Shown piece after piece: positions 43,757 to 52,763 of a DNA stretch of 64,000 nucleotides. Made by a program: the position numbers and the translations under genes. A model generated the notes under the pieces. It searched no databases and was not told where the DNA came from. It was given only the letters and a program-made list of their open reading frames with translations. Source of the DNA: JBBRNH01 sp038230415 (lineage in GTDB: Bacteria > Bacteroidota > Bacteroidia > Cytophagales > Spirosomataceae); NCBI GenBank assembly GCA_038230415.1, contig JBBRNH010000008.1, forward strand, positions 37,890 to 101,889, in the 5' to 3' direction. Position 1 is the first letter of the stretch. Each line of letters starts with the position of its first letter.

Positions 43757-45100
43757 ATGTTCAAGAAAATTCTTATCGCCAATCGGGGCGAAATCGCGCT
43801 GCGGATTATCCGAACGTGCCGCGAAATGGGTATCCGTACCGTAGCCGTATTCTCGACCGCCGACCGGGAGAGCCTGCACGTGAAGTTTGCCGACGAAGCC
43901 GTTTGTATCGGCCCGCCACCGAGCCGTCAGTCCTACCTGAGCATCCCCAATATTATCTCGGCTGCCGAAGTAACCGGGGCTGATGCCATCCATCCCGGCT
44001 ACGGATTTTTGTCGGAAAACGCCGAGTTTTCGCGTATCTGCGCCGATTATGGCATCAAATTTATTGGGGCCACCGCCGATCAAATCAACGGCATGGGCGA
44101 CAAAGCCACCGCCAAAGCCACCATGCGCTCGGCGGGCGTTCCCGTTATTCCCGGTTCAGAAGGCTTGCTCGACAGTATTGAGCAGGGCAAAGAAATTGCC
44201 GCCGTGATTGGTTATCCGGTTATTGTAAAAGCCACCGCCGGGGGCGGTGGTCGTGGGATGCGGATCATAAAAACCGAAGCTGATTTTGAAAAAGCCTGGG
44301 ATGATGCCCGGACGGAATCAGGCGCGGCTTTTGGTAACGACGCGCTGTACCTCGAAAAATTCGTGGAAGAACCCCGCCACATCGAAATTCAGATTGTGGG
44401 CGACCAATACGGTAAAGTTTGCCACCTCTCCGAGCGTGACTGCTCGATTCAGCGTCGGCACCAGAAATTACTTGAAGAAACACCCTCGCCGATTGTCTCG
44501 CCCGAACTGCGCGAAGAAATGGGAGCCGCAGCCATCAAGGGCGCACAGGCCATCGGCTACGAAGGCGCGGGAACGGTGGAGTTTCTGGTAGATAAATACG
44601 GCAAGTTCTTCTTCATGGAAATGAACACCCGGATTCAGGTAGAACACCCAATTACCGAAGAAGTAACTGATTATGACCTCATTAAAGAGCAGATTAAGGT
44701 AGCCGCCGGGGTGCCGATTTCAGGCAAAAACTACACGCCAAACAAGTTTGCGATGGAGTGCCGCATCAACGCCGAGGACCCCAAAAACGGTTTCCGGCCC
44801 TCGCCCGGCAAAATCACGAACCTGCACTTTCCGGGCGGTCACGGTATTCGGATTGACAGCCACGTGTATAGCGGCTACGTGATTCCGCCAAATTATGACT
44901 CGATGATTGCCAAGTTGATTGTGTCGGGGCAATCGCGGGAGGAGGTGACAACGCGCATGAAGCGGGCCTTGCAGGAGTTTGTGATCGAGGGCGTAAAAAC
45001 CACGATTCCGTTTCACATCAAACTCATGGACGACCCCGGTTTTAAATCAGGCCAGTTTACAACGGCGTTTTTAGACACCTTCGATTTCACGAGTTTGTAA
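43757..45100 (+). CDS. accC: Biotin carboxylase subunit of acetyl-CoA carboxylase
   Basis: This 447-residue ATP-grasp enzyme carboxylates biotin on AccB. Seen in order: KILIANRGEIALRII, VIVKATAGGGGRGMRI (ATP loop), FFMEMNTRIQVEHPITEEV, and a C-terminal biotin-carboxylase domain with GVKTTIPFH. It matches the family's usual length. It is the last gene of the cluster and is closed by a bidirectional terminator. Confidence 0.97.
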   Translation: MFKKILIANRGEIALRIIRTCREMGIRTVAVFSTADRESLHVKFADEAVCIGPPPSRQSYLSIPNIISAAEVTGADAIHPGYGFLSENAEFSRICADYGIKFIGATADQINGMGDKATAKATMRSAGVPVIPGSEGLLDSIEQGKEIAAVIGYPVIVKATAGGGGRGMRIIKTEADFEKAWDDARTESGAAFGNDALYLEKFVEEPRHIEIQIVGDQYGKVCHLSERDCSIQRRHQKLLEETPSPIVSPELREEMGAAAIKGAQAIGYEGAGTVEFLVDKYGKFFFMEMNTRIQVEHPITEEVTDYDLIKEQIKVAAGVPISGKNYTPNKFAMECRINAEDPKNGFRPSPGKITNLHFPGGHGIRIDSHVYSGYVIPPNYDSMIAKLIVSGQSREEVTTRMKRALQEFVIEGVKTTIPFHIKLMDDPGFKSGQFTTAFLDTFDFTSL

Positions 45101-45119
45101 ACGGGCAACGGGTTACAAC

Positions 45120-45155
45120 GCAAAAAAGCCGGATCGAAACGTCCGGCTTTTTTGC
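45120..45155. terminator. Bidirectional terminator between accC and metH
   Basis: Stem GCAAAAAAGCCGGA / TCCGGCTTTTTTGC with an 8-nt loop, between convergent genes. A- and T-runs on both sides suit both directions. Confidence 0.9.
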
Positions 45156-45184
45156 ATTATTGTCTCCAAACAAAGTAACAGCCT

Positions 45185-48100
45185 TTACGCATCATACCCC
45201 AGCACGGGAGCCAGCCAGCGTTCGGCTTCGTCGAGGGGCATATCTTTGCGATGGGCATAATCCTGCACCTGATCTTTGCCGATTTTTCCGGTCGTGAAAT
45301 ACTTCGCGTCAGGATGGCCGAAATAAAAGCCGCTGACCGACGATGCCGGGTACATGGCAAAGCTTTCCGTGAGCGTAATGCCCACTCGTTCAGCGTCTAA
45401 GAGCGCAAACAACGTGGCTTTTTCAGTGTGGTCGGGGCAGGCGGGGTAGCCGGGCGCGGGCCGGATACCGCGATATTTTTCCTTCACCAACTCGTCGTTA
45501 CCTAAGTTTTCGTCGGGTGCGTAGCCCCAAAATTCCTTCCTGACCCGCTCGTGCATCAACTCGGCGAAGGCTTCGGCAAGGCGGTCGGCGAGGGCTTTCA
45601 CCATAATACTGTTGTAATCGTCGTGGTCGCGCTCGAATTTCTCGATCAACGCTTCGATACCGATACCCGTCGTAACGGCAAACGCGCCGATGTAGTCGTC
45701 GTGGCCCGACTCTAAGGGAGCCACAAAGTCGGCTAAGCAGATATTGGGCAGGCCAGCCGCTTTCTGGTTTTGCTGCCGGATGAAGCGGAGGGCGGTTTTG
45801 GTATCATAAATCAGCTCGCCAACTTCGCCCTGTTCCATCAACTGACCACCAGCCACTGACAACTGACTGCTCATTTTATACTCGATGTGCTGATGACTGC
45901 CGTGCCGTTCGCAGGGGATGGTGCGGGTTTGAGTCTCGAAATCGTGCAGCAGTACGTCGTCTTCGGTGGCGTTGGCGGGATAAAAACCCACCACTGCCCG
46001 TGCCGTGAGTGATTTGGCGACGATGATTTCGCGCAGCAACCGCTGGGCATCGTCGAACAGCCGCCGGGCTTCGCCCCCAACAACGGCATCTTCGAGAATC
46101 TGCGGGTATTTGCCGTGCAGTTGCCAGGTCTGAAAAAACGGAGTCCAGTCAATATACCGGGCAATATCTTCGAGCGGGTACGCATCAAAAACGCGGTTGC
46201 CGAGGAAGGTTGGCCTTGTGGCCCGAAACGCTGACCAGTCAATTTTCACTTTGTTGCGCCGGGCTTCGGGCAACGACAGCACCGCTTTCTCCTGCCGACG
46301 GCGCAGGTGGTCTTCGCGGAGTTGGACGTATTCAGCTTTTATCTGCTCGAAAATCAGTTCTTTCGTACCTACCGTATCACTCACCAACTTTCCGGCAACG
46401 GGAACACTACGGCTGGCATCCAGCACGTGAATCACCGGCCCAGAATAGTGCGGATCAATTTTTACGGCGGTATGAATCCGCGAGGTAGTGGCCCCGCCGA
46501 TGAGCAGCGGAATGGTAAATCCCTGCCGTTCCATCTCCTTCGCCACGCCCACCATCTCATCGAGCGAGGGCGTAATGAGACCACTCAACCCGATAATATC
46601 TACGTTATGCAGCCGGGCCGCATCAAGAATTTTCTGGGTCGGCACCATCACGCCGAGGTCAATGATTTCGTAGTTATTGCAGCCCAGCACCACGCCCACG
46701 ATGTTTTTACCGATGTCGTGAACGTCACCTTTAACGGTTGCGAGCAGGATTTTTCCGGCATTGGTGGCAACGCCACCGTTCTTGGCGGCCTCGATAAACG
46801 GGGTCAGGTAGGCTACGGCTTTTTTCATGACCCGCGCCGATTTCACCACCTGCGGCAAAAACATTTTACCCTCGCCAAACAGGTCTCCCACCACGTTCAT
46901 GCCATCCATCAGCGGGCCTTCGATCACGTCGAGCGGGCGGGCCACTTGCTGCCGGATTTCTTCGGTGTCAATGTCAATAAAATCAGTAATGCCTTTGATG
47001 AGCGCGTGTTTGAGCCGGTCACGGACGGGCATCCCGCGCCAGGCATCGTCGGCAACCACTTCTTTGCCCTTGGCTTTTACGGTTTCGGCAAAGTTCACGA
47101 GCCGTTCGGTTGCGTCATTTCGGCGGTTAAGCAGCACGTCTTCAGCGCGTTCGAGCAAGTCTGGCGGGATGCTGTCGTAAATCTCTAACTGCCCGGCGTT
47201 CACAATACCCATGTCCATCCCGGCTTTGATGGCGTGGTACAAAAACGCGGAGTGCATGGCCTCGCGCACGGAATCGTTACCCCGGAATGAGAACGAGATG
47301 TTTGATACGCCACCCGATACTTTGGCAAGGGGCAGGTTGGCTTTGATCCAGCGGGTAGCGTTTATGAAGTCAACGGCGTAGTTGTTATGCTCGTCAATGC
47401 CGGTGGCAACGGTCAGAATGTTGGGGTCGAAAATGATGTCCTGCGGGGCAAAATTTACCTTGTCCACCAAGATTCGGTAGGCGCGTTCGCAAATCTGGAT
47501 GCGCCGTTCGTAGCTGTCGGCCTGCCCGGTTTCGTCAAAGGCCATCACAACGGTTGCCGCGCCGTAGCGTTTCACGAGTTGCGCCTTTTCGATGAACGCG
47601 TCTTCGCCTTCTTTGAGCGAAATCGAGTTGACGATGGCCTTGCCCTGCACGCATTTCAGCCCGGCCTCGATCACTTCCCACTTCGAGGAGTCTATCATCA
47701 GCGGCACGCGGGCAATGTCGGGTTCAGCGGCAATCAGGTTCAGAAACGTGGTCATAGCCTCCACCGAATCGAGCATTCCTTCGTCCATGTTTACGTCAAT
47801 CACCTGCGCCCCATTTTCGACCTGTTGCCGGGCAACGGACAGAGCCGCGTCATAATCACCGGCTTTGATGAGCCGCGCAAAGGCTTTGGAACCCGTTACG
47901 TTGGTGCGCTCGCCGACGTTCACGAAGTTGGTTATCTCGGTGATTTTCAGGGGTTCGAGTCCCGACAATTTCTGGTACGGTTCGGGTTTCGGTTTCTGCC
48001 GGGGCTGGTATCGCGCTGCCACGTCGGCAATGGCGCGGATGTGGTCGGGGGTGGAGCCGCAGCAGCCGCCGATGATGTTGATGAACCCCGACGCGACGAA

Positions 48101-49039
48101 ATCTTCGATCTGCGCGGCCATCATTTCGGGCGTTTCGTCGTATTCGCCAAACTCGTTGGGCAAGCCCGCGTTGGGGTATGCCGACACGAAAAACGGTGAT
48201 TCTTTCGAGAGCGTCTGAATGTATGGCCGCATCGGAGCCGCACCGAGGGCGCAGTTCAGGCCCACGCTCAGGAGCGGCAGGTGAGAAATCGAGTACAAAA
48301 ACGCTTCCGTCGTCTGCCCCGACAAGGTTCGGCCACTGGCATCGGTGATCGTGCCGGAGACCATTATGGGGAGTGATGAATGATGAGTGATGAGTGATGA
48401 GTGATTTTTATTCTTAACTCTTAACTCTTCATTCTTCACTGACTGAAAGTACTTATCAATGGCAAACAGAGCCGCCTTCGCGTTCAGGGTGTCGAAAACC
48501 GTTTCGACTAACAGCAAATCGGCCCCGCCGTCCACCAAACCCGAAACCTGCTCGTAATACGCATCAACGAGTTCGTCAAAGGTGATGGCCCGGTAGCCGG
48601 GGTTGTTCACGTCGGGCGACAGGCTGGCGGTGCGGTTGGTTGGCCCCATTGCCCCGGCCACAAAGCGCGGCTTGTCGGGGTTTTGGCGGGTAAACTCATC
48701 AGCTACTTCTTTGGCAATCCGCGCCGATTCGTAATTGAGTTCATACGCCAGTGACTCCATGCCGTAGTCGGCCATGGCGATGGTGGTGCTGCTGAACGTA
48801 TTGGTTTCGACAATATCAGATCCGGCCTCGAAATATTGCCGGTGAATTTCCTGGATAATATCGGGCCGGGTGATCGAAAGCAGATCATTGTTACCCTGCA
48901 AATCGCTGGGCCAATCGGCAAAGCGGCTTCCCCGGAAATCGGCTTCGGTCAGGCTGTGCCGTTGAATCATGGTACCCATTGCGCCATCGAGGACGAGGAT
49001 ACGGTCTTGCAATAATTGGTCGAGTGCGGGGCGGCTCAT
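45185..49039 (-). CDS. metH: Cobalamin-dependent methionine synthase
   Basis: This 1284-residue protein has all four MetH modules: homocysteine-binding barrel (GAMGTMIQ near 20; zinc site GGCCGSTPDHI near 325), pterin-binding barrel (about 360-620), cobalamin domain (DVHDIGKNIVGVVLGCNN), and the C-terminal activation domain. It methylates homocysteine from methyltetrahydrofolate. An insertion of about 24 residues at about 200-224 (NEELRVKNKNHSSLITHHSS) sits before the conserved PIMVSGTITD and is encoded by a heptamer palindrome; other MetH proteins lack it. A short leader with a TATCTTTG box precedes the ATG, and no B12 riboswitch is visible in the 107 bases upstream. Confidence 0.97.
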   Translation of the reverse strand: MSRPALDQLLQDRILVLDGAMGTMIQRHSLTEADFRGSRFADWPSDLQGNNDLLSITRPDIIQEIHRQYFEAGSDIVETNTFSSTTIAMADYGMESLAYELNYESARIAKEVADEFTRQNPDKPRFVAGAMGPTNRTASLSPDVNNPGYRAITFDELVDAYYEQVSGLVDGGADLLLVETVFDTLNAKAALFAIDKYFQSVKNEELRVKNKNHSSLITHHSSLPIMVSGTITDASGRTLSGQTTEAFLYSISHLPLLSVGLNCALGAAPMRPYIQTLSKESPFFVSAYPNAGLPNEFGEYDETPEMMAAQIEDFVASGFINIIGGCCGSTPDHIRAIADVAARYQPRQKPKPEPYQKLSGLEPLKITEITNFVNVGERTNVTGSKAFARLIKAGDYDAALSVARQQVENGAQVIDVNMDEGMLDSVEAMTTFLNLIAAEPDIARVPLMIDSSKWEVIEAGLKCVQGKAIVNSISLKEGEDAFIEKAQLVKRYGAATVVMAFDETGQADSYERRIQICERAYRILVDKVNFAPQDIIFDPNILTVATGIDEHNNYAVDFINATRWIKANLPLAKVSGGVSNISFSFRGNDSVREAMHSAFLYHAIKAGMDMGIVNAGQLEIYDSIPPDLLERAEDVLLNRRNDATERLVNFAETVKAKGKEVVADDAWRGMPVRDRLKHALIKGITDFIDIDTEEIRQQVARPLDVIEGPLMDGMNVVGDLFGEGKMFLPQVVKSARVMKKAVAYLTPFIEAAKNGGVATNAGKILLATVKGDVHDIGKNIVGVVLGCNNYEIIDLGVMVPTQKILDAARLHNVDIIGLSGLITPSLDEMVGVAKEMERQGFTIPLLIGGATTSRIHTAVKIDPHYSGPVIHVLDASRSVPVAGKLVSDTVGTKELIFEQIKAEYVQLREDHLRRRQEKAVLSLPEARRNKVKIDWSAFRATRPTFLGNRVFDAYPLEDIARYIDWTPFFQTWQLHGKYPQILEDAVVGGEARRLFDDAQRLLREIIVAKSLTARAVVGFYPANATEDDVLLHDFETQTRTIPCERHGSHQHIEYKMSSQLSVAGGQLMEQGEVGELIYDTKTALRFIRQQNQKAAGLPNICLADFVAPLESGHDDYIGAFAVTTGIGIEALIEKFERDHDDYNSIMVKALADRLAEAFAELMHERVRKEFWGYAPDENLGNDELVKEKYRGIRPAPGYPACPDHTEKATLFALLDAERVGITLTESFAMYPASSVSGFYFGHPDAKYFTTGKIGKDQVQDYAHRKDMPLDEAERWLAPVLGYDA
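48372..48440. repeat. Heptamer palindrome in frame inside metH
   Basis: Left arm (48372-48402) is tandem TGATGAG; the right arm (48411-48440) is tandem TAACTCT and TCATTCT; 24 of 31 positions pair. It preserves the reading frame of metH and encodes the extra peptide at residues 200-224. Sequence type is the same as the elements at 12869 and 43071. Confidence 0.85.
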
Positions 49040-49061
49040 TGGATGCGTGCTGATTGATTCA

Positions 49062-49069
49062 CAAAGATA
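49062..49069 (-). promoter_or_regulatory. Bacteroidota -7 promoter box for metH
   Basis: The minus strand reads TATCTTTG (exact TAnnTTTG), 22 nt upstream of the metH ATG at 49039. This suggests metH is transcribed separately from the RidA gene that precedes it. Confidence 0.5.
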
Positions 49070-49146
49070 AGACGTGCGGGCCGAAGCCTTAGAAGGGCAA
49101 ACACCGACTTGCCCGTATATGTCTCACTTTCCGCATTTTTTTCACA

Positions 49147-49617
49147 TCAGATGTAGGCGATGCAGTCCATTTCGACCAATGAACTGCCCGGCACCCCGCC
49201 ATACACGGCTACCGTTGTGCGGACGGGTGGCTTGGGGCCGAACCGGCCCCGGTACACCTCATTCATGCCCTTGTAGTCGTTCAGGTCATGCAGGAAAACG
49301 CTCACTTTCAGGACTTTTTCCATCGAAGACCCGGCTTTGATGAGTTCTTTTTCCAATTCTTTCAGCACCTCGTCGGTGTGGAGTTTGATGTCGCCTTCTT
49401 TATGGTAGCCTTTGCCCGCAATGAATACTAAGTTACCGAGTTTGGTGGAGCCGGAAAACAGCGGCACATCGTCCTGCATGACCACGTTGAATACTTCTTT
49501 GTGCGGGGCCGTTTCGGGCTGAGTGGGCGTTTCGGCACGGGCTGCCGCGCCGATGCCGACAAGACCGGCTGCGGAGACAAACAGGCGTTTTAGAATAGAC
49601 CGGCGTTGGGTTTCCAT
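49147..49617 (-). CDS. RidA/YjgF-like protein, Tat-exported (copy 1)
   Basis: This 156-residue protein has an N-terminal Tat signal (QRRSILKRLFVSAAGLVG) and a RidA domain: FSGSTKLGNLVFIAGKG, IKLHTDEVLKELEKEL, KVLKVSVFLHDLNDY and the C-terminal RTTVAVYGGVPGSSLVEMDC. RidA proteins hydrolyse reactive enamine/imine intermediates such as 2-aminoacrylate. Normally they are cytoplasmic; export is unusual. The RidA arginine of the active form is present in the PPVRTTVAV segment. It is the last gene of the 49-60 kb minus-strand locus. Confidence 0.88.
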   Translation of the reverse strand: METQRRSILKRLFVSAAGLVGIGAAARAETPTQPETAPHKEVFNVVMQDDVPLFSGSTKLGNLVFIAGKGYHKEGDIKLHTDEVLKELEKELIKAGSSMEKVLKVSVFLHDLNDYKGMNEVYRGRFGPKPPVRTTVAVYGGVPGSSLVEMDCIAYI

Positions 49618-49666
49618 GAGATTGATTGTCAGGGGTTAAGAATTGGTGATGTTGGCAACTGCCGGG

Positions 49667-51454
49667 TTATTTGTTGGGTTTGCGCTGCGGGTTATTTTTT
49701 GGAGTCATTGCCAGCCGAACGCCCTTCACGTCGTCGGCGGTGACGGCCCCGGCGGTGTTGCCAAAACTCTGCCGAATGTAGGTCAGGACTTCGGCAACGG
49801 CCTCGTTTTTCAGGAAACTGTGCTGCGGCATCACGCCGGTATAGGACTGCCCTTTCACCTCAACGGCTCCTTCCATACCGTTCAGAATCACGCCGATCAG
49901 CTTGCTTTTATCGCCCACCACCCACTCTGAGCCACCCAAGGGCGGGAATCGCTGCGAGTCACCGAGGCCGTTGCGCTGATGGCAGGCCGCGCAATACACG
50001 GCATAGACCTTGCTGCCCAGCACGGGCTTGTCGCGGTCTAAATTATCGGTAATCACGTCGGGGTTGCGGATGTGCGAGAGCGTTTTGCGTTTGTCCATCT
50101 GCACCAACTGAGCCGGGCCGAACCCGGTTTTGGGGCCGGTGTAGGTGATGCGCCAGATTTTGCCTTTTTCGGTATCGGCTACATACAGCGATCCGTTCGG
50201 CCCCAACGCCAGACCCATTGGCCGGTAGGCAGCGTCGCTCACGTTTACGATGGGGTCAACGCCCGCAAAACCATCGGCAAACACCTCCCATTTGTTCGAC
50301 GGAACGCCGTTTTGCGCGGGAATAAACCCGATAAAATAACCCGCCTGCGGATACGGGGCGCGGTTGGTGGAACCGTGAAAGGCGATGAACGAGCCGTTTT
50401 TATAATAATCGGGGAAGGCGTTGGCGGCTTCGGAACGGCTCCGGTAAAACAGCAGATCGTTGGGAGCCCAGTGCGCCGGAAACCCCTGAATCGGCTGTTC
50501 ATAATCACCGCACCGCCCTTGCAGCCGCCCGTCTCCGCCGTATTCGGGGTTCAGCACTTTTTTGGCCTGAATCTGATCGTAGTAGCAGTAGGGCCAGCCG
50601 CCGTTCATGCCGTCTTTGACCCGGAAAAACTCCTCCGACGGATAAACGGCACTCTGCCAGGGCGAATACACCCCCGCCCAGAGCATCAGCAGATCGTCGC
50701 GCCCGTGTTGCAGGGCATACAGCGTGTTATCAGTGGGGTTCCAGTCCATCGCCAGCACCGACCGCAGCCCCGTTGCATAGCGATAGCCATCTTTCTGGGT
50801 CAGGCCGGTTTTGTTGGCGGGGAACCGCCAGATGCCGCCATGATCGGCCAGCAGGGAGCAGGGGTCCATGCCAACCGAACTCGGCAGGCGGTTTTTTTCC
50901 TGGCAGGCGTTGGAGGCCGCCCCGAACGGCACGTACATATTGCCCTGATCGTCGAAGGTGATTGGTTTGGCAATGTGTTCGTGCAGCCCGTGCGGGTGGT
51001 CGTCGGTCAGCACAATTTCCAGCGGACTGTCGGGAATCAACTGACCGGGCTTGAGTTTGTAGCGATAGACATGGAGTTCAGAGCTGAAATAGAGGTAGCC
51101 GTCGTGAATCCGCATGGCCGTTCCGTAGGCGCGTTCGCGGTCAAGCCCGCCGAACCGTTTAATAATATCGGCCCGGCCATCGCCGTTGGTGTCGCGCAGG
51201 GCAATCACCGATTCACCGGGTTCTTTCGCGAAACGGGCCTTCACGTAAATGTCGCCGTTGTCGGCAATGGCGAGGTGCCGGGCGCGACCGGGCAGGCTGT
51301 CCACGACCACGGTAGCCTCGAACCCGTCGGGCAGAAACAGCCCGCCGTTGGCCGCAGTCTGCACCGGCAATCCGTTTTCGGTGGCCCGCTGCGTGAATCC
51401 CAAAAACGCCAGCAACAACACCAGCGCGAGTCCTTTACTGTCCGTTTTTTTCAT
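49667..51454 (-). CDS. PQQ-dependent sugar dehydrogenase-like protein with cytochrome c
   Basis: This 595-residue protein has a Sec signal, a six-bladed propeller of the glucose/sorbosone dehydrogenase type (about 30-430; e.g. SLYVADTEKGKIWRI) and a C-terminal cytochrome c domain with haem motif CAACH in VYCAACHQRNGLGD and a distal Met region (GVMPQHS). Such fused enzymes oxidise sugars, often at an aldehyde or hemiacetal carbon, in the periplasm and pass electrons to the haem. PQQ synthesis genes are not in the window. It sits between the amidohydrolase and RidA-1 genes with 35 and 49 base gaps. Confidence 0.82.
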   Translation of the reverse strand: MKKTDSKGLALVLLLAFLGFTQRATENGLPVQTAANGGLFLPDGFEATVVVDSLPGRARHLAIADNGDIYVKARFAKEPGESVIALRDTNGDGRADIIKRFGGLDRERAYGTAMRIHDGYLYFSSELHVYRYKLKPGQLIPDSPLEIVLTDDHPHGLHEHIAKPITFDDQGNMYVPFGAASNACQEKNRLPSSVGMDPCSLLADHGGIWRFPANKTGLTQKDGYRYATGLRSVLAMDWNPTDNTLYALQHGRDDLLMLWAGVYSPWQSAVYPSEEFFRVKDGMNGGWPYCYYDQIQAKKVLNPEYGGDGRLQGRCGDYEQPIQGFPAHWAPNDLLFYRSRSEAANAFPDYYKNGSFIAFHGSTNRAPYPQAGYFIGFIPAQNGVPSNKWEVFADGFAGVDPIVNVSDAAYRPMGLALGPNGSLYVADTEKGKIWRITYTGPKTGFGPAQLVQMDKRKTLSHIRNPDVITDNLDRDKPVLGSKVYAVYCAACHQRNGLGDSQRFPPLGGSEWVVGDKSKLIGVILNGMEGAVEVKGQSYTGVMPQHSFLKNEAVAEVLTYIRQSFGNTAGAVTADDVKGVRLAMTPKNNPQRKPNK

Positions 51455-51489
51455 GGCTGAAATCGCTTAAATAGTTGGTTTTCAATGGG

Positions 51490-52740
51490 TTACTTCGTGG
51501 CAATGGGGTTGGCGATGCCGTTGAGGTCATACACCACTTTACCGCCTTTAATGGTCATCTCACACTCGAATTTCTGGTTCGCGCTCACCTTGTAGCCGGT
51601 TTTGTCATAGAACCCAAAATTACCCTGCCGCAGCGACAGAATAGCAACATCGGCAATGGCCCCTACGGATAGCTGACCGAGGTTTTCGCGGTGAATCACC
51701 TGCGCCGGTGTCCAGGTGCTGGCTTTGATCACACTCGCTACGTCCATGCCCATCCCCAGAAATTTCGACATCACAGCGAGCATATCTTTCATGGAGCCGT
51801 TCATGCTGCCCGTGTGCAGGTCGGTACTGATGGTGGTTGGGTAAAACTTGCTTTTCATGGCCGGAATCGCCTGCGAATAGTTGAAACTCGCCCCGCCGTA
51901 GCCCACGTCAAAGACGATGCCGCGCTTCCGGGCTTCCCAGGCAAACGGCTTCACGGTGTTGGTGGCCTCGTCTACAATGGTTTCGCGGACGTTACCTTCC
52001 AGCAGGGTATAGGCATGGGTATAAATGTCGCCGGGCCGGAGGTGTTTCATAAACAGGTCGTTGAGCGGCAGGGGTGGTACGTTACCGCCGAAATCAACCA
52101 TGACGGGCATACCGGCGAGTTTGCCGGCGGCAACGGCCTGGTCAACGGGGGCCCAGCTTTTGCCCTGGAAATGCGCGACTTTAAAACCCACCACGTCGTT
52201 TTTGTTGGCAAGGGCGACCGCTGCGGCTTGCTTGGGGTCCATATCAGTGGTGTCCTGCTCAAATTTGCCGCCCCGCATCCCTTCACCAACGATGTTCATG
52301 AACGACAGTACACGGGTTTTCGAGGCAAAAATGACGTTCTTCCTGAACGTCTCGAACGATTTCCAGCCCGCCCCGCCCGCGTCAACGATGGTAGTTACGC
52401 CCACCCGAAACGTGAAGCCATCGGGCGAAATCGCGTACAGGCCGTTGCTGAGGTAGTGGTCGGGTTCGGTGCCGTAAAACACGTGGCCGTGCATATCAAT
52501 CAGGCCGGGCGTTACCAGCATCCCCGTTGCATCAACCACCTGCTTGGCACCGGCAGCGTCAATCGTTTTGGCAACCTGCGCCACCTTGCCGTCGGTGATG
52601 GCAATGTCCATCACCGCATCAATGTTGTTTTTGGGGTCAATCAGCCGCCCGCCCTTGATAACAATGGTGTATGGCTGCGCCAGGGCCAGCGAGCCGAGCA
52701 AACAAAGACTGGCAACAAGAAAATGCGGTATTGCTTTCAT
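51490..52740 (-). CDS. Exported amidohydrolase/deacetylase (EF_0837 type)
   Basis: The ATG at 52740 gives 416 residues with a clear Sec signal (LGSLALAQ). It is an amidohydrolase-superfamily enzyme: HxH in GLIDMHGHVFYG, GVTTIVDAGGAGWKSFETF, and a metal/substrate region TTISTDLHTGSM. The family resembles EF_0837/Atu3266-like deacetylases, which in other genomes neighbour a SelA-like PLP enzyme, as here. It probably removes an acetyl or acyl group in the periplasm. It lies 23 bases after the PLP enzyme gene. Confidence 0.8.
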   Translation of the reverse strand: MKAIPHFLVASLCLLGSLALAQPYTIVIKGGRLIDPKNNIDAVMDIAITDGKVAQVAKTIDAAGAKQVVDATGMLVTPGLIDMHGHVFYGTEPDHYLSNGLYAISPDGFTFRVGVTTIVDAGGAGWKSFETFRKNVIFASKTRVLSFMNIVGEGMRGGKFEQDTTDMDPKQAAAVALANKNDVVGFKVAHFQGKSWAPVDQAVAAGKLAGMPVMVDFGGNVPPLPLNDLFMKHLRPGDIYTHAYTLLEGNVRETIVDEATNTVKPFAWEARKRGIVFDVGYGGASFNYSQAIPAMKSKFYPTTISTDLHTGSMNGSMKDMLAVMSKFLGMGMDVASVIKASTWTPAQVIHRENLGQLSVGAIADVAILSLRQGNFGFYDKTGYKVSANQKFECEMTIKGGKVVYDLNGIANPIATK

Positions 52741-52763
52741 GGCTGAGTGTGTGTTGCGAACCG

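Noticed and set aside
46307..47188. Plus-strand ORF (293 codons) antisense to metH
   Set aside because: Overlaps the well-supported MetH frame; composition is an antisense artefact (His- and Arg-rich, no domain).
47950..47968. GGTTCGAGTCCCGAC resembling a tRNA T-arm
   Set aside because: It lies within the metH coding frame, and no acceptor, D- or anticodon stem can be built around it.
49040..49146. Cobalamin riboswitch upstream of metH
   Set aside because: Only 107 bases separate the genes and no B12-box-like sequence was seen; the promoter box leaves a leader of about 20 nt.
50072..51460. Plus-strand ORF (462 codons) antisense to the sugar dehydrogenase
   Set aside because: The minus strand encodes a propeller plus a CAACH haem motif; this ORF lacks any family features.
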